From Undaria pinnatifida (lineage: Eukaryota; Sar; Phaeophyceae; Laminariales; Alariaceae): DNA of 64,000 nucleotides. The stretch is taken from NCBI GenBank assembly GCA_012845835.1, contig JABAKD010000016.1, positions 8,205,919 to 8,269,918 of the forward strand, in the 5' to 3' direction. The position numbers and the translations under genes were made by a program. Positions 21,593 to 32,420 of this stretch are shown here, one piece after another. How positions within the stretch are numbered: position 1 is the first letter of the stretch; each line of letters opens with the position of its first letter. The notes beneath the pieces are model-generated. The model was not told the origin of the DNA. It searched no databases and saw nothing but the letters and a program-made list of their open reading frames with translations.

Positions 21593-23449
21593 CGAAACGG
21601 AACGGAACAAAAGCAACAACGACACACCAAACCATACAAGGTTGGTTGGTGTGTGCGGGTGTCCTACATTATTGTCCTTCCTCAACCATGCCAAACCCTA
21701 ACCCTAACCCTAACCCATACTACGAAGTACCGGTCGAAGTCCCCCTCATGACATCAGTGGGGTAAAATGGTTACAAAGGTCAAATAACGCGTATCATCGG
21801 TGTGTGCCACAAGACCTAACAAGCGTTACGAGTACAACAAGCCAGACCGCCGCCGCAAAAAAAACAACAACAACGAGAAACGGGGCAAGACGACAAAAAA
21901 AAAAAAAAACTGCAAGAAGACAGCAAAACAAAACTAGGCAAAACACACGCACAAGACAAAATAACGTCCCATGCCAAACACGCCTGGATGGTTGGTGTGG
22001 TCGCGCATGCGAGCTTGCGTGCTTAACCAACCATGGCATGCCGGAGACACATCTAAAACAACCCAGAAAATAAGCATATTAGAAAAGGATAAAGCCCCAT
22101 CCGCACGGGGGCAACAAAACGCCGCTTTTCCTTCCTTCTATCGATCACTCCCCCCTGCGCGCGCGTGCCCGCCTCCAGCCTTCCCCCCCCAACAACGCCG
22201 CGGGAATGCTCACCTGAAGGATAGAGAGACTCTTCCCTTCGCACTCCTCCAGCTCGAAGCCGCACAGGTCCGTCCACGCGCTGTTGACATGCGTGATTCG
22301 GAAGGGGTGCTTTGGCCAGGAGGGGGGGGGGGGGACGGCGCATGGAGAGGACAGCAGCAGGACAGGACGACGGGTTGCGTTGGCGGGGGAGGGAAAGGGT
22401 TTGTTACGATGTAGCTGCGCATGTATATAATGAAATCCAGTAAACAAGATAACATACCTGGTACAGAGTGGTACATGGCATGACTTCCGATTTCAATTTT
22501 ATTTTTTGGGCTCATGTACGACTTGCGTCAAAAAATGATACGAGTATACATCATACCACTTCTGGTTTGTTCATTTTATTCTTTCTCTTGGGTGCTTTTC
22601 CACTCGAGAATGACTGGAGCCTGTCTTGTGACCACGGACTTGACTCCAAGCGACTCCAGGCGATGTGTTGACACGAGAACAACAAAAAGCAGTACATGTC
22701 GTATTATAGCATAACATGGAATAGCACGCATACAGAACAAAAAACAAAATATCACGGCAGAATAAAAACATCAGCGCAGCTAATTGCAATCCTACATCTG
22801 CAGCACTAGTTGCAAGCCACACGATTACCGTACACGTGCCTACGCGATCACGGCCTCCGGGTGGGGTCGGGTCCCGACCCAACCGAAAGCCTAAGCGCTA
22901 CGACCCTAGCCCCAAACTTATAATGCGTGGCATCAGGGCGTCGGTTCGGATCAGAGTTGGCCAATCAAAATCGAGGCGTGGTCTATTGGGGGTGGTCCGT
23001 CCGACAACGCCTTTCACCCTAAAGCACTAAAGCCCTGATAATATAGCGTGCGTCTTGCAAACATAGTGCTGCAGTTCTAGGATTGCAGGGACGTCTCGTC
23101 GAACAAACCGTAACAGAACAGAGCAGAACAGAGCAGAACAGAGCAGAACAAAGCAGAACAGAACAAAAAACAACACACCGCGGAAACTATGAAGCAAACT
23201 ATGAAGCAAACTATGAAGCAAAAAAAAAAAAACAAGACGCAAGGCGAAATACAAGGAAACGGAGACCGAGTCCGCGGCGACATCCAACACACCCCTTACC
23301 CTCGGCGTGGTGACAACGATCCTCGACTTCTTGTCCTGCAGGGCGTTCTGGAGAGTGTTGGGCACAACGGGGAATTCCTTCTCGCCCCCCGCTCGCATCA
23401 GCTGATGGTAATACGCCACGGGATCAAACGTAATGTCCAGCTCTTCAAT
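21400..23449 (-). CDS. PAS-domain exons (exons 8-10 of the bZIP-PAS gene)
   Basis: Exon 8 (23449-23300) ends VVTTPR, exon 9 (22309-22214) encodes HPFRITHVNSAWTDLCGFEL through KSLSILQ, and exon 10 (21495-21400) encodes GAETDMSRVAEL through VVTNHNKK. This matches the PAS core from the first strands to the strand before the terminal hairpin. In flavin-binding LOV domains the aligned motif is GRNCRFLQG; here it is G336 K S L339 S I L Q G344, so Leu339 replaces the photo-adduct Cys. The domain is therefore unlikely to be a LOV photosensor, and the gene is not an aureochrome. Confidence 0.8.
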
Positions 23450-26400
23450 CTGCAGAAAAGTAGAGTACAACAGTCGTGGTGCCAAGTTAGCGCGGCACCC
23501 GCTAGGGCGGGGGGGCAGCTTAGTGCGGTGAAAATCGCCGCCCTTTAGTGCGGGGGTCCAGTTTAGTGCGGTGAAAATTGCCACTCTTTAGTGCGGGAGC
23601 CCAGTTTAGTGCAGTTGAAATATCGCCTACCACCACACCCCCAAGTGCGGGAGCCCAGTTCAGTGCGGTGAAAATCGCCCCGTCACCATACCCGGAAGTG
23701 CGCGACTCCGCTTTACTCATTTGTTGCTTGCCTTCGTCATTTCGACCATTGACGCATTCCTTTCGAGATGGAGCACAGTTCCCACTCCTACTGCAGACAC
23801 TTCCAACATAAGGGAATGGGGGGGGGGGGGGGGGGGTGTAATCATTGTCATGCATGGTCGTAGTCTGTAAGACCATACATGGACCCTCCTGCTCCTACAA
23901 CGCCGGGACGGAACGCGTTGGGTTTCCATCCATCAGGCAGACATTGCTTGCACCAAGCGCGAAGCGCCGTGAGTCGTTCGACGAGTCGCATTAAGGGTGG
24001 GTGAACTGCATCCTCGTACTAAGAACCTCTTGTGCGGCGGACTTTGGCACCTTGTGCGTGCTTCCTTGCATATGGGTGACAGCATGGAATGACTCGATTT
24101 TTTTTCTGGTGAGGCCAACTCCAAAGAGAGCAGTAGGTATAAAGGGGGTAAGGGGGGGGGGGCATTTACCTTGTTCTCGCTGTCGAACCGCGCTCGGACC
24201 ATGCCGGACTTCTCGCACTCGCTGACCGCGCCGTGCGCACTGCAGCAGAAACGAACAAATACGCCCGACAAAAGGAAGGAGCGCGAGCCGCGCGCGAAAA
24301 AATCACAGTAAAAACAGAAGCAAAAGAAAACGCAAAACAAAAAAGTTGAGCCCGTTAATTAAACAGCGAAGGACGTTTTATATATGTTTTATACCTGGTA
24401 TTTTACAAGCCTTGGGCTAGCGACGAGGGGGGAACAGAGGGGGGGTTGCGGCAGGCCTGGAAAGGAACCACGTCGAGTCCAGGGAGAGCCGCAACACTAA
24501 CCACAAATGGCCGCCATACTTTAGCATCAGAAATCAAGCATACAACCAGTACTTCCAACACGTCGCCAGTATCAGCACAGTTTGCCCATCTCTTTTATTT
24601 TCTTCTTCCCGCACTCTGCCTCTCTCTCGTTACCTCTTTCCGCTGTGCCCCTCCCCCCCCGGTCCATATCTCTTACGCCCCTGCCCCCCGCCCCCCTGTC
24701 CGGAACACCGCACGGCGCTTCGGGCTTGGTGCAAGCAATGTCTGCCTGGTCGGTGAAAGCCCGACGTGCTCTGTTCGGGCATAGTAGGGATGCGAGGGCC
24801 TATCACGATGGTTGTACGACTACGACCATGCATGAACATCGAGTGCACCCCCCTCTCTCTCACATGGCGTCGAGCGTGCGCATCGTGAAGGTGCACATCA
24901 AGCCATCGTTGTTGAAGAATGCTCCACCACCGCCATCGTCGTCACACCCCAGCGTGTACTCAATAGAGACGGGACCTTCACTGCGGCGGGTCTTCACTCC
25001 GATATTGTCGCAGCTCACATTTAGGCTCTGAACGTCCGATATCATTCCTGCAAGGGTTGGGAAAAAGAAAAAAGGACCGCATCGCAGGCGGCGGCAGATA
25101 AGGCGAATCGCGGCTATCATTATCAAAGTTGCCTCCCTGGTTCGGGTGCTGGTTCTCGTTTTTGGTTCTGCTTTTTTCGTGTGTTTTTCTTTTCACGCTC
25201 TGAACGTCCGGTGTATCCGTCCCACATAGTGAGAACCATATGCCTCTAGCCAAAAATGTCCACCGGTCAGAACCAATAGGCAAACTGGAGCCAACACGTG
25301 AAAGGCCAACAGGCCAAAGACATTATAGACCAATGAACCCACTGGGCAATTCAGTAGGCCAAAGCCAAGAGCCCAAATCCAATAGGTCAACGAAGGCAAT
25401 ACCAGTAGATTATTTATTGCACGCGATCCGGAATTCAACCTTCAGTTTGTTGACCTTACGTCGGTGGCTATCGTCATGACTCCTTTACATGAATCCTAAT
25501 CTCTCACCGTCCACGCCGAGCAGCACCCTGCGGTTGTTGACAACGTCAGCGGGGCTGAAGGAACGGTACGGGGTGATCGGCATCGTCAGACGAAGGTCTT
25601 CCGATACCAGCTCGGCCCAGGCGTCCTCATCCACGGATCCTTCCGCGCGAAGGTCGAATACCTGGTTGTTTGAGAGGCATCGAGCAAGAGAGACATCGGC
25701 AAGAGAGATATTGAGAAACAGACGCGAGATACGTAGATAGTAAGATACTGATATATATATATATATTCGTCGAAGTACATACTCCCAAGTATATATATAT
25801 ATATTGAGACGTGGAGATGTTCAAGTACTGAGACATGGAGAGAGATAATGTAGAGACTTACATCGCAAGATGGAGAGAGAGAAACACGGAGATACATTTA
25901 AGATACCAAGATAGCGAGAGACACATGAATTGACTCAATAAGAGATACTGAGTTAATAAGACATCTGGAGAGAGGGGGGGAGAGACACGGAGACATTTGA
26001 GACGTTGACATGTTGGCTATTGAGATAAAAACTCTTACCGAAATAATGAGATACCTCGTACACGATAGAAAGCGAGAGATACGGAGAGATGGCAAGATCG
26101 AGGGGGGGAAAGAGACATATCGACAGATACACGCCGATGCTGAGAGAAACAGTAAGGAAGGAAGGCAGAGCAGTGCTTTTTTCGTTGTCAAAGACACAGA
26201 TGGATATAGGCATAGTTATCTGGAGGAAGCCAAAAAGGCTCGGGTACCAGCATGAAGACGTGTATGTGAAAATTATAATATTAATAGTATGAAGATAATG
26301 ATACGTGTAGAGTTCAAAAGATGTTCAAAAGATGGATAGAGGACAGACGGAGAGGTTGCTACCACAGAGAAGAACAACAAGCACCAAGAGCAAACAAACA

Positions 26401-27804
26401 ACCCCGTCTGCCCTCACAGACGAAGAGGTTGCTACCACAGAGGAGAACAACAAGCACCAAGAGCAAACAAACAAGCCCGTCTGCCCTCACCATCCGCAGA
26501 GTTCGGCGGCGGTCATCGCGGCAAGCGGCCAGCTTCTGGGCGGCCGCCTTATTCTTCGCCTCGATCTCCTCCTGAAAAAAAAAAAAAAAACAGGAACGAA
26601 GCAACAAAAAAACAACAACATATCAGACACTCTGATGTGAGCACATGAAAAAACAACAATACCAACACCACAACCACCACAACCACCACCACCACCACCA
26701 TCATCCAACCAACCAATAGAGCAACGCACGCAACGGCAAACACCGCCGCCGAAACCAACTACAAAAATGAAGCCGAAAAACATTACAACGGCACTCGCAC
26801 ACCCCGTACTGATTGCACTCACACTCGTGAACCGGATACGAAAAAAAACTTACGTCAGGTTTGCTGCCTTCTGACTCATGAGACAAAGCCCCCGCCCCGC
26901 CCGACAACACGATACAGACAAAAAAAAAAAAACTAAGCCTTCCCCGTTACTGCTACACTCACCGCTTCCTTGTGCAGCTGTGTGAGCTGCTCCTGCATCC
27001 TGTCGGTGCACTGCTTTTTCAAAGTGCGGGACTTGCGGGCCTGCCGGCGGTTACGCTCCCTCTCCATCATCTTCTTGTCATCCGCGCTCGACGTCTGCAG
27101 TTCAGGAACAGCCCGAGGGGTTAGGGTAAGACTAGGGTAGTGGGTAGGATGAGGTGGGGAAGGGTGAGGTGGGATTGGGTGGGGTCGGCCATGCTTACTA
27201 TAGCAGTCTATTGACGTACGATGAAAGAGAAGGACGCCCTACATCCCGCCCCTCGCCCAAAACAACATTAAGAGCAAAATCTCGAACATCTCGTCGGTCC
27301 GTCCGTACATCAGAGTGACCCGGCTGGAGACATGAACTCAGCCCAAAAGCAACGCGCAGCAGCAGGGATCAGCACCAGCACCAGCACCAGCACCAGCACC
27401 AGCACCAGCACCAGCATAGAGCTCCTACAACACTGCTACGACTTCTGTGATATTTCCCACCTCGCCCCCTGAGGAGGAAGAGCCGGTGCTCATCCGGCTT
27501 CTCTTGCTTCTGTGGCCCATCATGCCGGCGTCGAACTGGCCGAGAAAAAACACCAACAAAAATCGCGGGAGCCAGAGAAAGAGGGGGGGGGCGGGGGGAA
27601 ATAAGAACGAGGATTTTGCGTGTGTGCGCTCTTCCCCTGTCGAAAAGGTCGGGGAGCACGACAAAAGGACGAGCATGCACCCACTGCAAGGAAGAAAGCG
27701 AACACATATAAACGCACCCCCAAAAAGGAGCCCCCCATCATGGCGATGGTTTGCGGAAGGCTCGCCAGCCCCGCGTCGGTGTACAGTCCCAGACCGATCT
27801 CCAT
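21400..27804 (-). CDS. bZIP-PAS transcription factor, 3' end not found
   Basis: Ten exons join in phase with GT-AG introns: 27804-27718, 27535-27461, 27094-26963, 26571-26491, 25661-25508, 25047-24864, 24239-24170, 23449-23300, 22309-22214, 21495-21400 (1125 bp, 375 codons). The start is the ATG at 27804, encoding MEIGLGLY. Residues 60-77 are a bZIP basic region (N69 RRQARKS R77, the N-X7-R signature) followed by a weak zipper. Residues 126-261 form a conserved middle region (ITPYRSF block). Residues 262-375 contain a PAS domain (VNSAWTDLCGFELEE, then SILQG). The product should act in the nucleus as a DNA-binding regulator with a sensor or protein-interaction module. The exon supplying the last PAS strands and the stop codon was not identified below 21400. 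bZIP plus PAS is a combination I know from stramenopiles. Confidence 0.85.
21693..21716 (+). repeat. Interstitial telomere-type repeat (CCCTAA)
   Basis: About four units of CCCTAA occur, equivalent to TTAGGG on the other strand. The run is too short to be a chromosome end and sits just upstream (in plus coordinates, above) of bZIP-PAS exon 10. Confidence 0.75.
22455..22665 (+). repeat. Dispersed repeat, copy 1 (upstream of bZIP-PAS exon 9, in intron 8)
   Basis: Matches 35636-35855 in the same orientation at about 70% with the order GACT[T/C]CCGATTTC, TTGCGTCA, TGGTTTGTT, GACTGGAGCCTGTC, TGACCACGGACTTGA, GAGAACAACA. It starts with a TACCTGGTAC word. The nature of the element is unknown. Confidence 0.6.
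23100..23230. repeat. Short tandem repeats in intron 8
   Basis: AGAACAGAGC units at 23110-23160 are followed by three copies of ACTATGAAGCAA at 23188-23221. Confidence 0.7.
23510..23705 (+). repeat. Tandem array of about 45-bp TTTAGTGCGGTGAAAATCGCC units
   Basis: Four diverged units lie just upstream of bZIP-PAS exon 8 within intron 7. Each has TAGTGCGGG[G/A]G[T/C]CCAGTT followed by TAGTGCGGTGAAAATCGCC. A related unit lies at 32270-32325. Confidence 0.65.
23818..24105 (+). repeat. G-run-linked dispersed repeat, copy A (intron 7 of bZIP-PAS)
   Basis: Begins with a G-run of about 20 and continues through TGCATGGTCGTAGTC, CATTGCTTGCACCAAGCGCG, CGCCGTGAG and CACCTTGTGCGTGC. Homologous to 24690-24857 (inverse) and 52618-52890 (same orientation). 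A retroposon with a homopolymeric C tail, read on the minus strand, would explain the G-run. Confidence 0.65.
24690..24857 (-). repeat. G-run-linked dispersed repeat, copy B (intron 6 of bZIP-PAS)
   Basis: Inverse-orientation copy, truncated at its far end. Its C-rich tail lies only about seven bases inside intron 6, next to the donor site of exon 6 at 24864/24863. Confidence 0.65.
25736..25806. repeat. AT dinucleotide repeats in intron 4
   Basis: Two (TA)n tracts at 25750-25767 and 25789-25804. The surrounding intron (25662-26490) is rich in GAGAGA words. Confidence 0.7.
26491..27094 (-). CDS. bZIP exons (exons 3 and 4 of the bZIP-PAS gene)
   Basis: Exon 3 (27094-26963) encodes DDKKMMERERNRRQARKSR, a canonical basic DNA-contact region with invariant Asn and Arg, then CTDRMQEQLTQLHKEA. 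Exon 4 (26571-26491) adds EEIEAKNKAAAQKLAAC. Counting heptads from R77 gives M87, L94, I101, A108 and C115 at the d positions, a short and weak zipper, so dimer stability may depend on the rest of the protein. Donor sites are GTGAGT and GTGAGG. Confidence 0.85.
27368..27418. repeat. (AGCACC)n hexanucleotide repeat in intron 2 of bZIP-PAS
   Basis: About eight tandem AGCACC units lie roughly 45 bases inside intron 2 from the exon 2 donor. Confidence 0.85.
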
Positions 27805-28010
27805 CCCGCTCGATCTTCTCCACGTCCCTCCCTCTCTCTTCTCCAATTCCCTCGTTTGTTTCTGTTGTTGCAGCAAGGAACTAATACCTGCCAGAGGGTA
27901 AGAGAAACCAGGTACATGGTATGAAACAAGAAATACTTGGTGCAAAAACAAGGCAAAACAAGGCAAAGCAAGCCAACCCAAACCAAAATCAAGCCAAGAA
28001 CCAAGCCAAG

Positions 28011-28062
28011 CCGAGGCAAGGCAAGGCAAGGCAAGGCAAGGCAAGGCAAGGCAAGCCAAAAC
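28011..28062. repeat. (GGCAA)n pentanucleotide repeat upstream of bZIP-PAS
   Basis: About nine GGCAA units lie about 210 bp upstream of the bZIP-PAS start codon, in its probable promoter or 5' untranslated region. Confidence 0.8.
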
Positions 28063-28174
28063 GAAGCTGGCGAAGCAAACGCCAAATCAAAAGCTACGCC
28101 ATACCCCAAAGAACGGTGATACTTCGAAGTATATGCCATTCGAGTGTATGTAGCGACACCAAGGGGGCGAGAAG

Positions 28175-29026
28175 CAGGGTTATAATTAGTGCTCCAGCAC
28201 GTGGTGCGCGCACCACGAGCCGGAGGCGAGTTGCGCCCCCCGCAGGGGCCCCCGGAGGCCCCCCGGAGGACCGCCGGAGGCGAAAAAATTGGGTATATTT
28301 ACGTACTCAAAATGCGCGTCTCATCGCTCGTCTTGCAAAGAACACAGAAACAAGCACAGAAAGAACTCGCCGCACATAACTGCATAGATGCCAGCGCGCA
28401 GGTCAACTCTGAGAAATGTTCGAAATGTTGAAATCAATTCATTCGCCCCCTCATCACGAGCATCGTCCAAAATAGCGCCCGCTTCACGAACGATGTCAAG
28501 CCGCTTTATCAGATCAACGCCTTGTTTCCTGTACGACAAAGACAGCCGCATCAAGAGCTCAAGGCGTGCCACCGAAATCTTGCTGCGGGCAGGAATCTTG
28601 ATCCTGTTTAGGGCCGAGAGCCGCGCTCTCGCATTCGATGGTCTGCTACATTCTACCTCGAAAGCACGGCCGAGAACCATGCGAATCATTGAAACAGCCT
28701 ATTCCTCGGTACTTGAAAGCCTGTCAAGCCTTATTTTATCCTCGGACAGAGTAAAACGTTATAAGTTTGAACTTAGTTTCCTCAAAAAAAAAAAAAAAAA
28801 AAGAAATTCAGCATGAAATTGTCAAAAATATCACAAAAAAAAGGCCCCAAAGAATCTTCGCCTGCGGCGAAAAGCAACCCAAAAAGTGTTTTCTGCGGCC
28901 AAAAAAGGCGCGGAGGGCGAAAACGGATGTGCGGCAAGCCGCACGTATAATTTTTGTGGTGCGCTAAGCCGATTTATCAGGGAAATGGTGCAACTGCGCA
29001 ACATTTCTCCACCAAATTATAACCCA
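28175..29026. mobile_element. Candidate DNA transposon with imperfect terminal inverted repeats
   Basis: Left end CAGGGTTATAATTAGTG (28176) is nearly the inverse of the right end CACCAAATTATAACCCAG (29010-29026). Subterminal GCGCACCAC also occurs inversely on both sides (28208 and 28958). The 18-bp perfect palindrome CGTGGTGCG/CGCACCACG lies at 28200-28217. The CAGGG start recalls hAT ends. No clean 8-bp target duplication was seen, so the class is unsettled. Confidence 0.45.
28321..28689 (-). CDS. Unrecognised ORF, 122 residues, inside the candidate transposon
   Basis: The frame has ordinary amino-acid composition and looks helical and basic (RLSALNRIKIPARSK, then VDLIKRLDIVREAGAILDDA). Base composition is lower in GC than the recognised exons. 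I recognise no domain. It could be part of a transposon protein, a captured gene fragment or a host exon; nothing around it decides. Confidence 0.3.
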   Translation of the reverse strand: MIRMVLGRAFEVECSRPSNARARLSALNRIKIPARSKISVARLELLMRLSLSYRKQGVDLIKRLDIVREAGAILDDARDEGANELISTFRTFLRVDLRAGIYAVMCGEFFLCLFLCSLQDER

Positions 29027-31140
29027 GAAAAAAGAGCTCAGGCGAAGAAGGTACTAGCCAGGAAAACCGTCAAACGGTCATTCGCATCCCCCCCCCCCCC
29101 CCCCCCCCCCCTGATCGCATTCGACCCCGCCCCCCCCTCCTCGACCACGAGCTGAGGCCCCGAAGATAAAAATAAGTGTGGAGGGGGGAAGTCGAATGGA
29201 GAATAAACACTCAACTATGGTGCCTGGCACAAAAAAAAAGACAACAATTCCAAGCAACATGTACCCAACAAGGGCTTTTTGCAGTTACAAAAGCGGTACC
29301 AACAGCAGAACACCCACTTTTAAAAGATCTGCCTGATATCCTAGATGCGAAATATATATTCCAGTAAAAAGTAACCAACTCACATCATACATCTGTCTAA
29401 GCACTTCTACGTGGATGTGGTTTCAACAAAATATGTCGGGAGACGGCCAGTGAAGGGGAAAAGTCCAGCGGTCAAGAGTGCCAAACCCATCGTTCCACAC
29501 TAAAACCTAATAGTTTGGCGTCAGTCAAGGTTAATCGTTGGAAAAAATTCGTCGGTCTAGGGGTGGGGGTGTTGTCTCCTGACATATTCGCTTTCAACGG
29601 TACTGTAACGGTCCGACGGTTACGTAAGAGGAAATAGGCTTGTTTGTCCACAATTCAATATCTAAAAATACATACTTCAGTACATTTCTCCGATGGCTGC
29701 CGACAGCTTTACTTCCTGATCCACTCTTAAAACAGTGTTTCTTCTTTGAGTCCTACCACCGTATGTGCCCAACGTAGGCGAGACCTGCTTCGGTCAGCTG
29801 CAGGATTCACAGGCCCGAACGCGGCTCGTACTCCGCCTGACAGTCCCCAGCGCTGGTCGCGGGGATAAGTTGCTTGTGCGGCAAGCCTGGCAAGACGTCC
29901 TGGGTCCGACTCCTCGCCGCGACGACGGATAATTAACCTTCGGGCGTCTCCACCGTAGGTACTAAGGCGGGTGACAGACACGCCTCTGCATACTCGAGTG
30001 AAACCCCTCCTGCTCTCTAGGGCAGTTAAGTAAGAGCGTACGTCATTCTAATTTCTCCGTGTTCAAGAGAGGATTCACATCGAGAATGCCCGTACAACAC
30101 CGAGGAACAGAGTCACCGTCTTTCATACATACCCACCCTGGAGCAGGAGCGAGCGGTTACACACGAGTGAAAAGGTGTGGCTGTCGCCCCGCCTAACTAT
30201 GGGCGTAAATGTAAAAACTATTTGGATATTAATACCAGTCACAAAACGATTCTTATATTTCCGTCCACATTGGGATAAGGTGGAAAGGCTCAAAGGATTG
30301 CCATCCATCGTCGCGGCCAGGCTTCGGGCGAGGGGCGTTTTGCCCGGCATAACGTCGGACTTTTCTAAGCTATACCCGCGACCAGCGGTGAAGAGAACGG
30401 TCAGAAGCAGACCTCAGTGCGGACATGTGATTCCTGCGGCTGGCCGGGTTATGTTAGGTTATGCATAGACAGGGCACACCCGGCGGTGGTATATAGGACT
30501 CCAAGAGAAAGTATGTTATAAGTGGTGAGAGCGCGGCATCTACCGGAAACAAACGCCATGTTATCCCCTGGATGGACATGCCCACGTATACACATGCACA
30601 GACCAGGCACATGTGACGGTAGGTAGGACTTCAGGTGGAAGTGCATATTTACTTGGAGTAGATTGTTGCATATAGAGGTAATACAAAGAGCTTCTCTTAG
30701 CGTACCCAAGCGAGTAACACCGCCGTGGGACCTGCTTCACAGAGAGGCCTGCAGGGAGATATCTGCACAGACCAGTACCAGGCTGACAATAAAATATGGC
30801 GTCGTCGGCAGGACACAACTCGCTGGGAAACGTTTCTATTGGTGGGGTAGAAATGAGCAAGTACCAACAACGCAGCTTGCAAAGATAAGTATTGACCCGA
30901 AATTCGTCGAACTCACGGCTGACGTCCTTTAAATATTTTACTATGAGCATTTGCACCCGTGGCGATGGCCCAGGGCGGTCGAGGGCGCGGAACGCGCGGC
31001 GGGGGGGCGCCCCGAGCTGCGTACGTGTGAACAGCGTCTTTGTGACATTCAATTACGATGGGGAGCCCGAGACAGATGCGAGACGCAGCGGGCGTCGAGC
31101 TAAAACAAGCATCGTACTCGTACCTATCCGTACCTGGTAG
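29027..31140. other. Gene-free stretch
   Basis: A C-run lies at 29090-29111. The minus-strand ORF 29981-29727 (84 residues, Arg-rich) and a plus-strand ORF at 30175-30468 have no recognisable motif. No splice-consistent gene was found. Confidence 0.35.
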
Positions 31141-31145
31141 GGTAC

Positions 31146-31386
31146 AGACGGTATATTATTATAAAAATGAAAATACACTCCAGCTGTGAGATCGAATATT
31201 TTGTCGAAACTCATCTTTGCAAGCTGTGTGTGATACTCCGATCGCGCGTATTACGGGTTGTGTGTCCTCATTGAGGATATAGGTCGGCGACTCCCCTTGC
31301 AACTACAGTGTAGCTACCAGGGTCAACAGGGTGATGTTAGGCAGTCTGTGCGCGGAAACTATAAAACCTGTTAGACGGTATATTAT
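31146..31386 (+). mobile_element. 213-bp element with 14-bp target duplication, copy 1
   Basis: The element (31160-31372) is flanked by AGACGGTATATTAT on both sides (31146-31159 and 31373-31386). It starts TATAAAAATGAAAATAC and ends CTATAAAACCTGTT. A 213-bp copy lies at 54839-55051 in inverse orientation with 9 differences (about 96%). There is no terminal inverted repeat, poly(A) tail or obvious tRNA box. The long target duplication favours a LINE-mobilised non-autonomous retroposon. Confidence 0.8.
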
Positions 31387-32420
31387 ACTCGGAGTATATC
31401 GTGCCGTATGGATCTTTCGAGCGAGCGAGCGAGATCAACATTAGACTAATATTAATACTACTACTACGTACATCAGTTCCCATAATGGCAAACTACAGAG
31501 TACAGTATACTACATACTTCGAGTATTACATACGAGACCGAGGGATCATACCGGTATTTCGAGCCTTCCATCCGATTTGGTTGCTATTATTAGTGCGGCA
31601 CCAAGTGTCTTGAGAAGTTCTCTTTGGAGCTCTCGACCTCAAACCCTTACCCTGACCGTTTGGGAAATTAAAATTTGGAATGTCATGTGTTGACGAGTTA
31701 TTAATATTAATACCGCAAAATGTCGACTGCTGTGGATGGGTGGACTGCCGTAGAGTCGCACACGACATGTGTAGTGTACGACTTCAGCAGTCCCGGCTCC
31801 ACAAGAAACCTGTAATGAGGCTCAAGCTGACTGCCTTATTTATTCTGGGCTACGTAACGAGAAAGCACATTTTTGTTCATTTTTGTTAATGTTGCATTTT
31901 CTTACCGGTGTATTATGGTATCTCCTGCTGCCATGCCGTCTGTATGGTGGCGGCGGTTTTCTGGGGCCAAGGCCAGCCAGAGGAGGGGTCGACTTTCTTA
32001 TTGGGCAGTGAGCGCCTTGGCTGAACACACTCTTATTATCTTCAAAATCCGAGGCCCGCTTTCTCGTGCGTTGCTTTTGCTTCCGTTTTTGTGGGATTGC
32101 CTGTACTCTGTCTTGGTGAGATTGCCTCTACTCTGCACAAACGACTTGGTCTCGCTTGGACACAATGGTTGATAGCCCACAACTTCTCAATCATTCCGAG
32201 AAATTCCCACGCGGTAGTGTAGAGTTTCCCGATTGGAGTCAAGTATAATGCCAGATACATCAGTTGTGGTCCCGCGTTAGAGCGGTGTCCCAGTTTAGTG
32301 CGATGATAATCGCTTCCCACGATATTGCTCGTCCTATTATACGTATGTATAAAACATTACTTGTACTGCCCCATCCCGGGGTAGTGCGGGGTCCCACTAC
32401 TATGTAGTTGTATAGTTAGA
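31387..32420. other. Gene-free stretch
   Basis: No gene recognised. 32270-32325 carries a unit related to the 45-bp array at 23.5 kb (CCCAGTTTAGTGCGATGATAATCGC). Confidence 0.35.

Noticed and set aside
21400-27804. Aureochrome blue-light receptor
   Set aside because: The PAS domain lacks the photo-adduct Cys and the GRNCRFLQ motif, although bZIP plus a PAS/LOV-like domain is the same general layout.
29727-29981. 84-codon Arg-rich minus-strand ORF as an rRNA-linked or protein gene
   Set aside because: I tested it by eye against 5S rRNA features and known motifs and found no convincing match.
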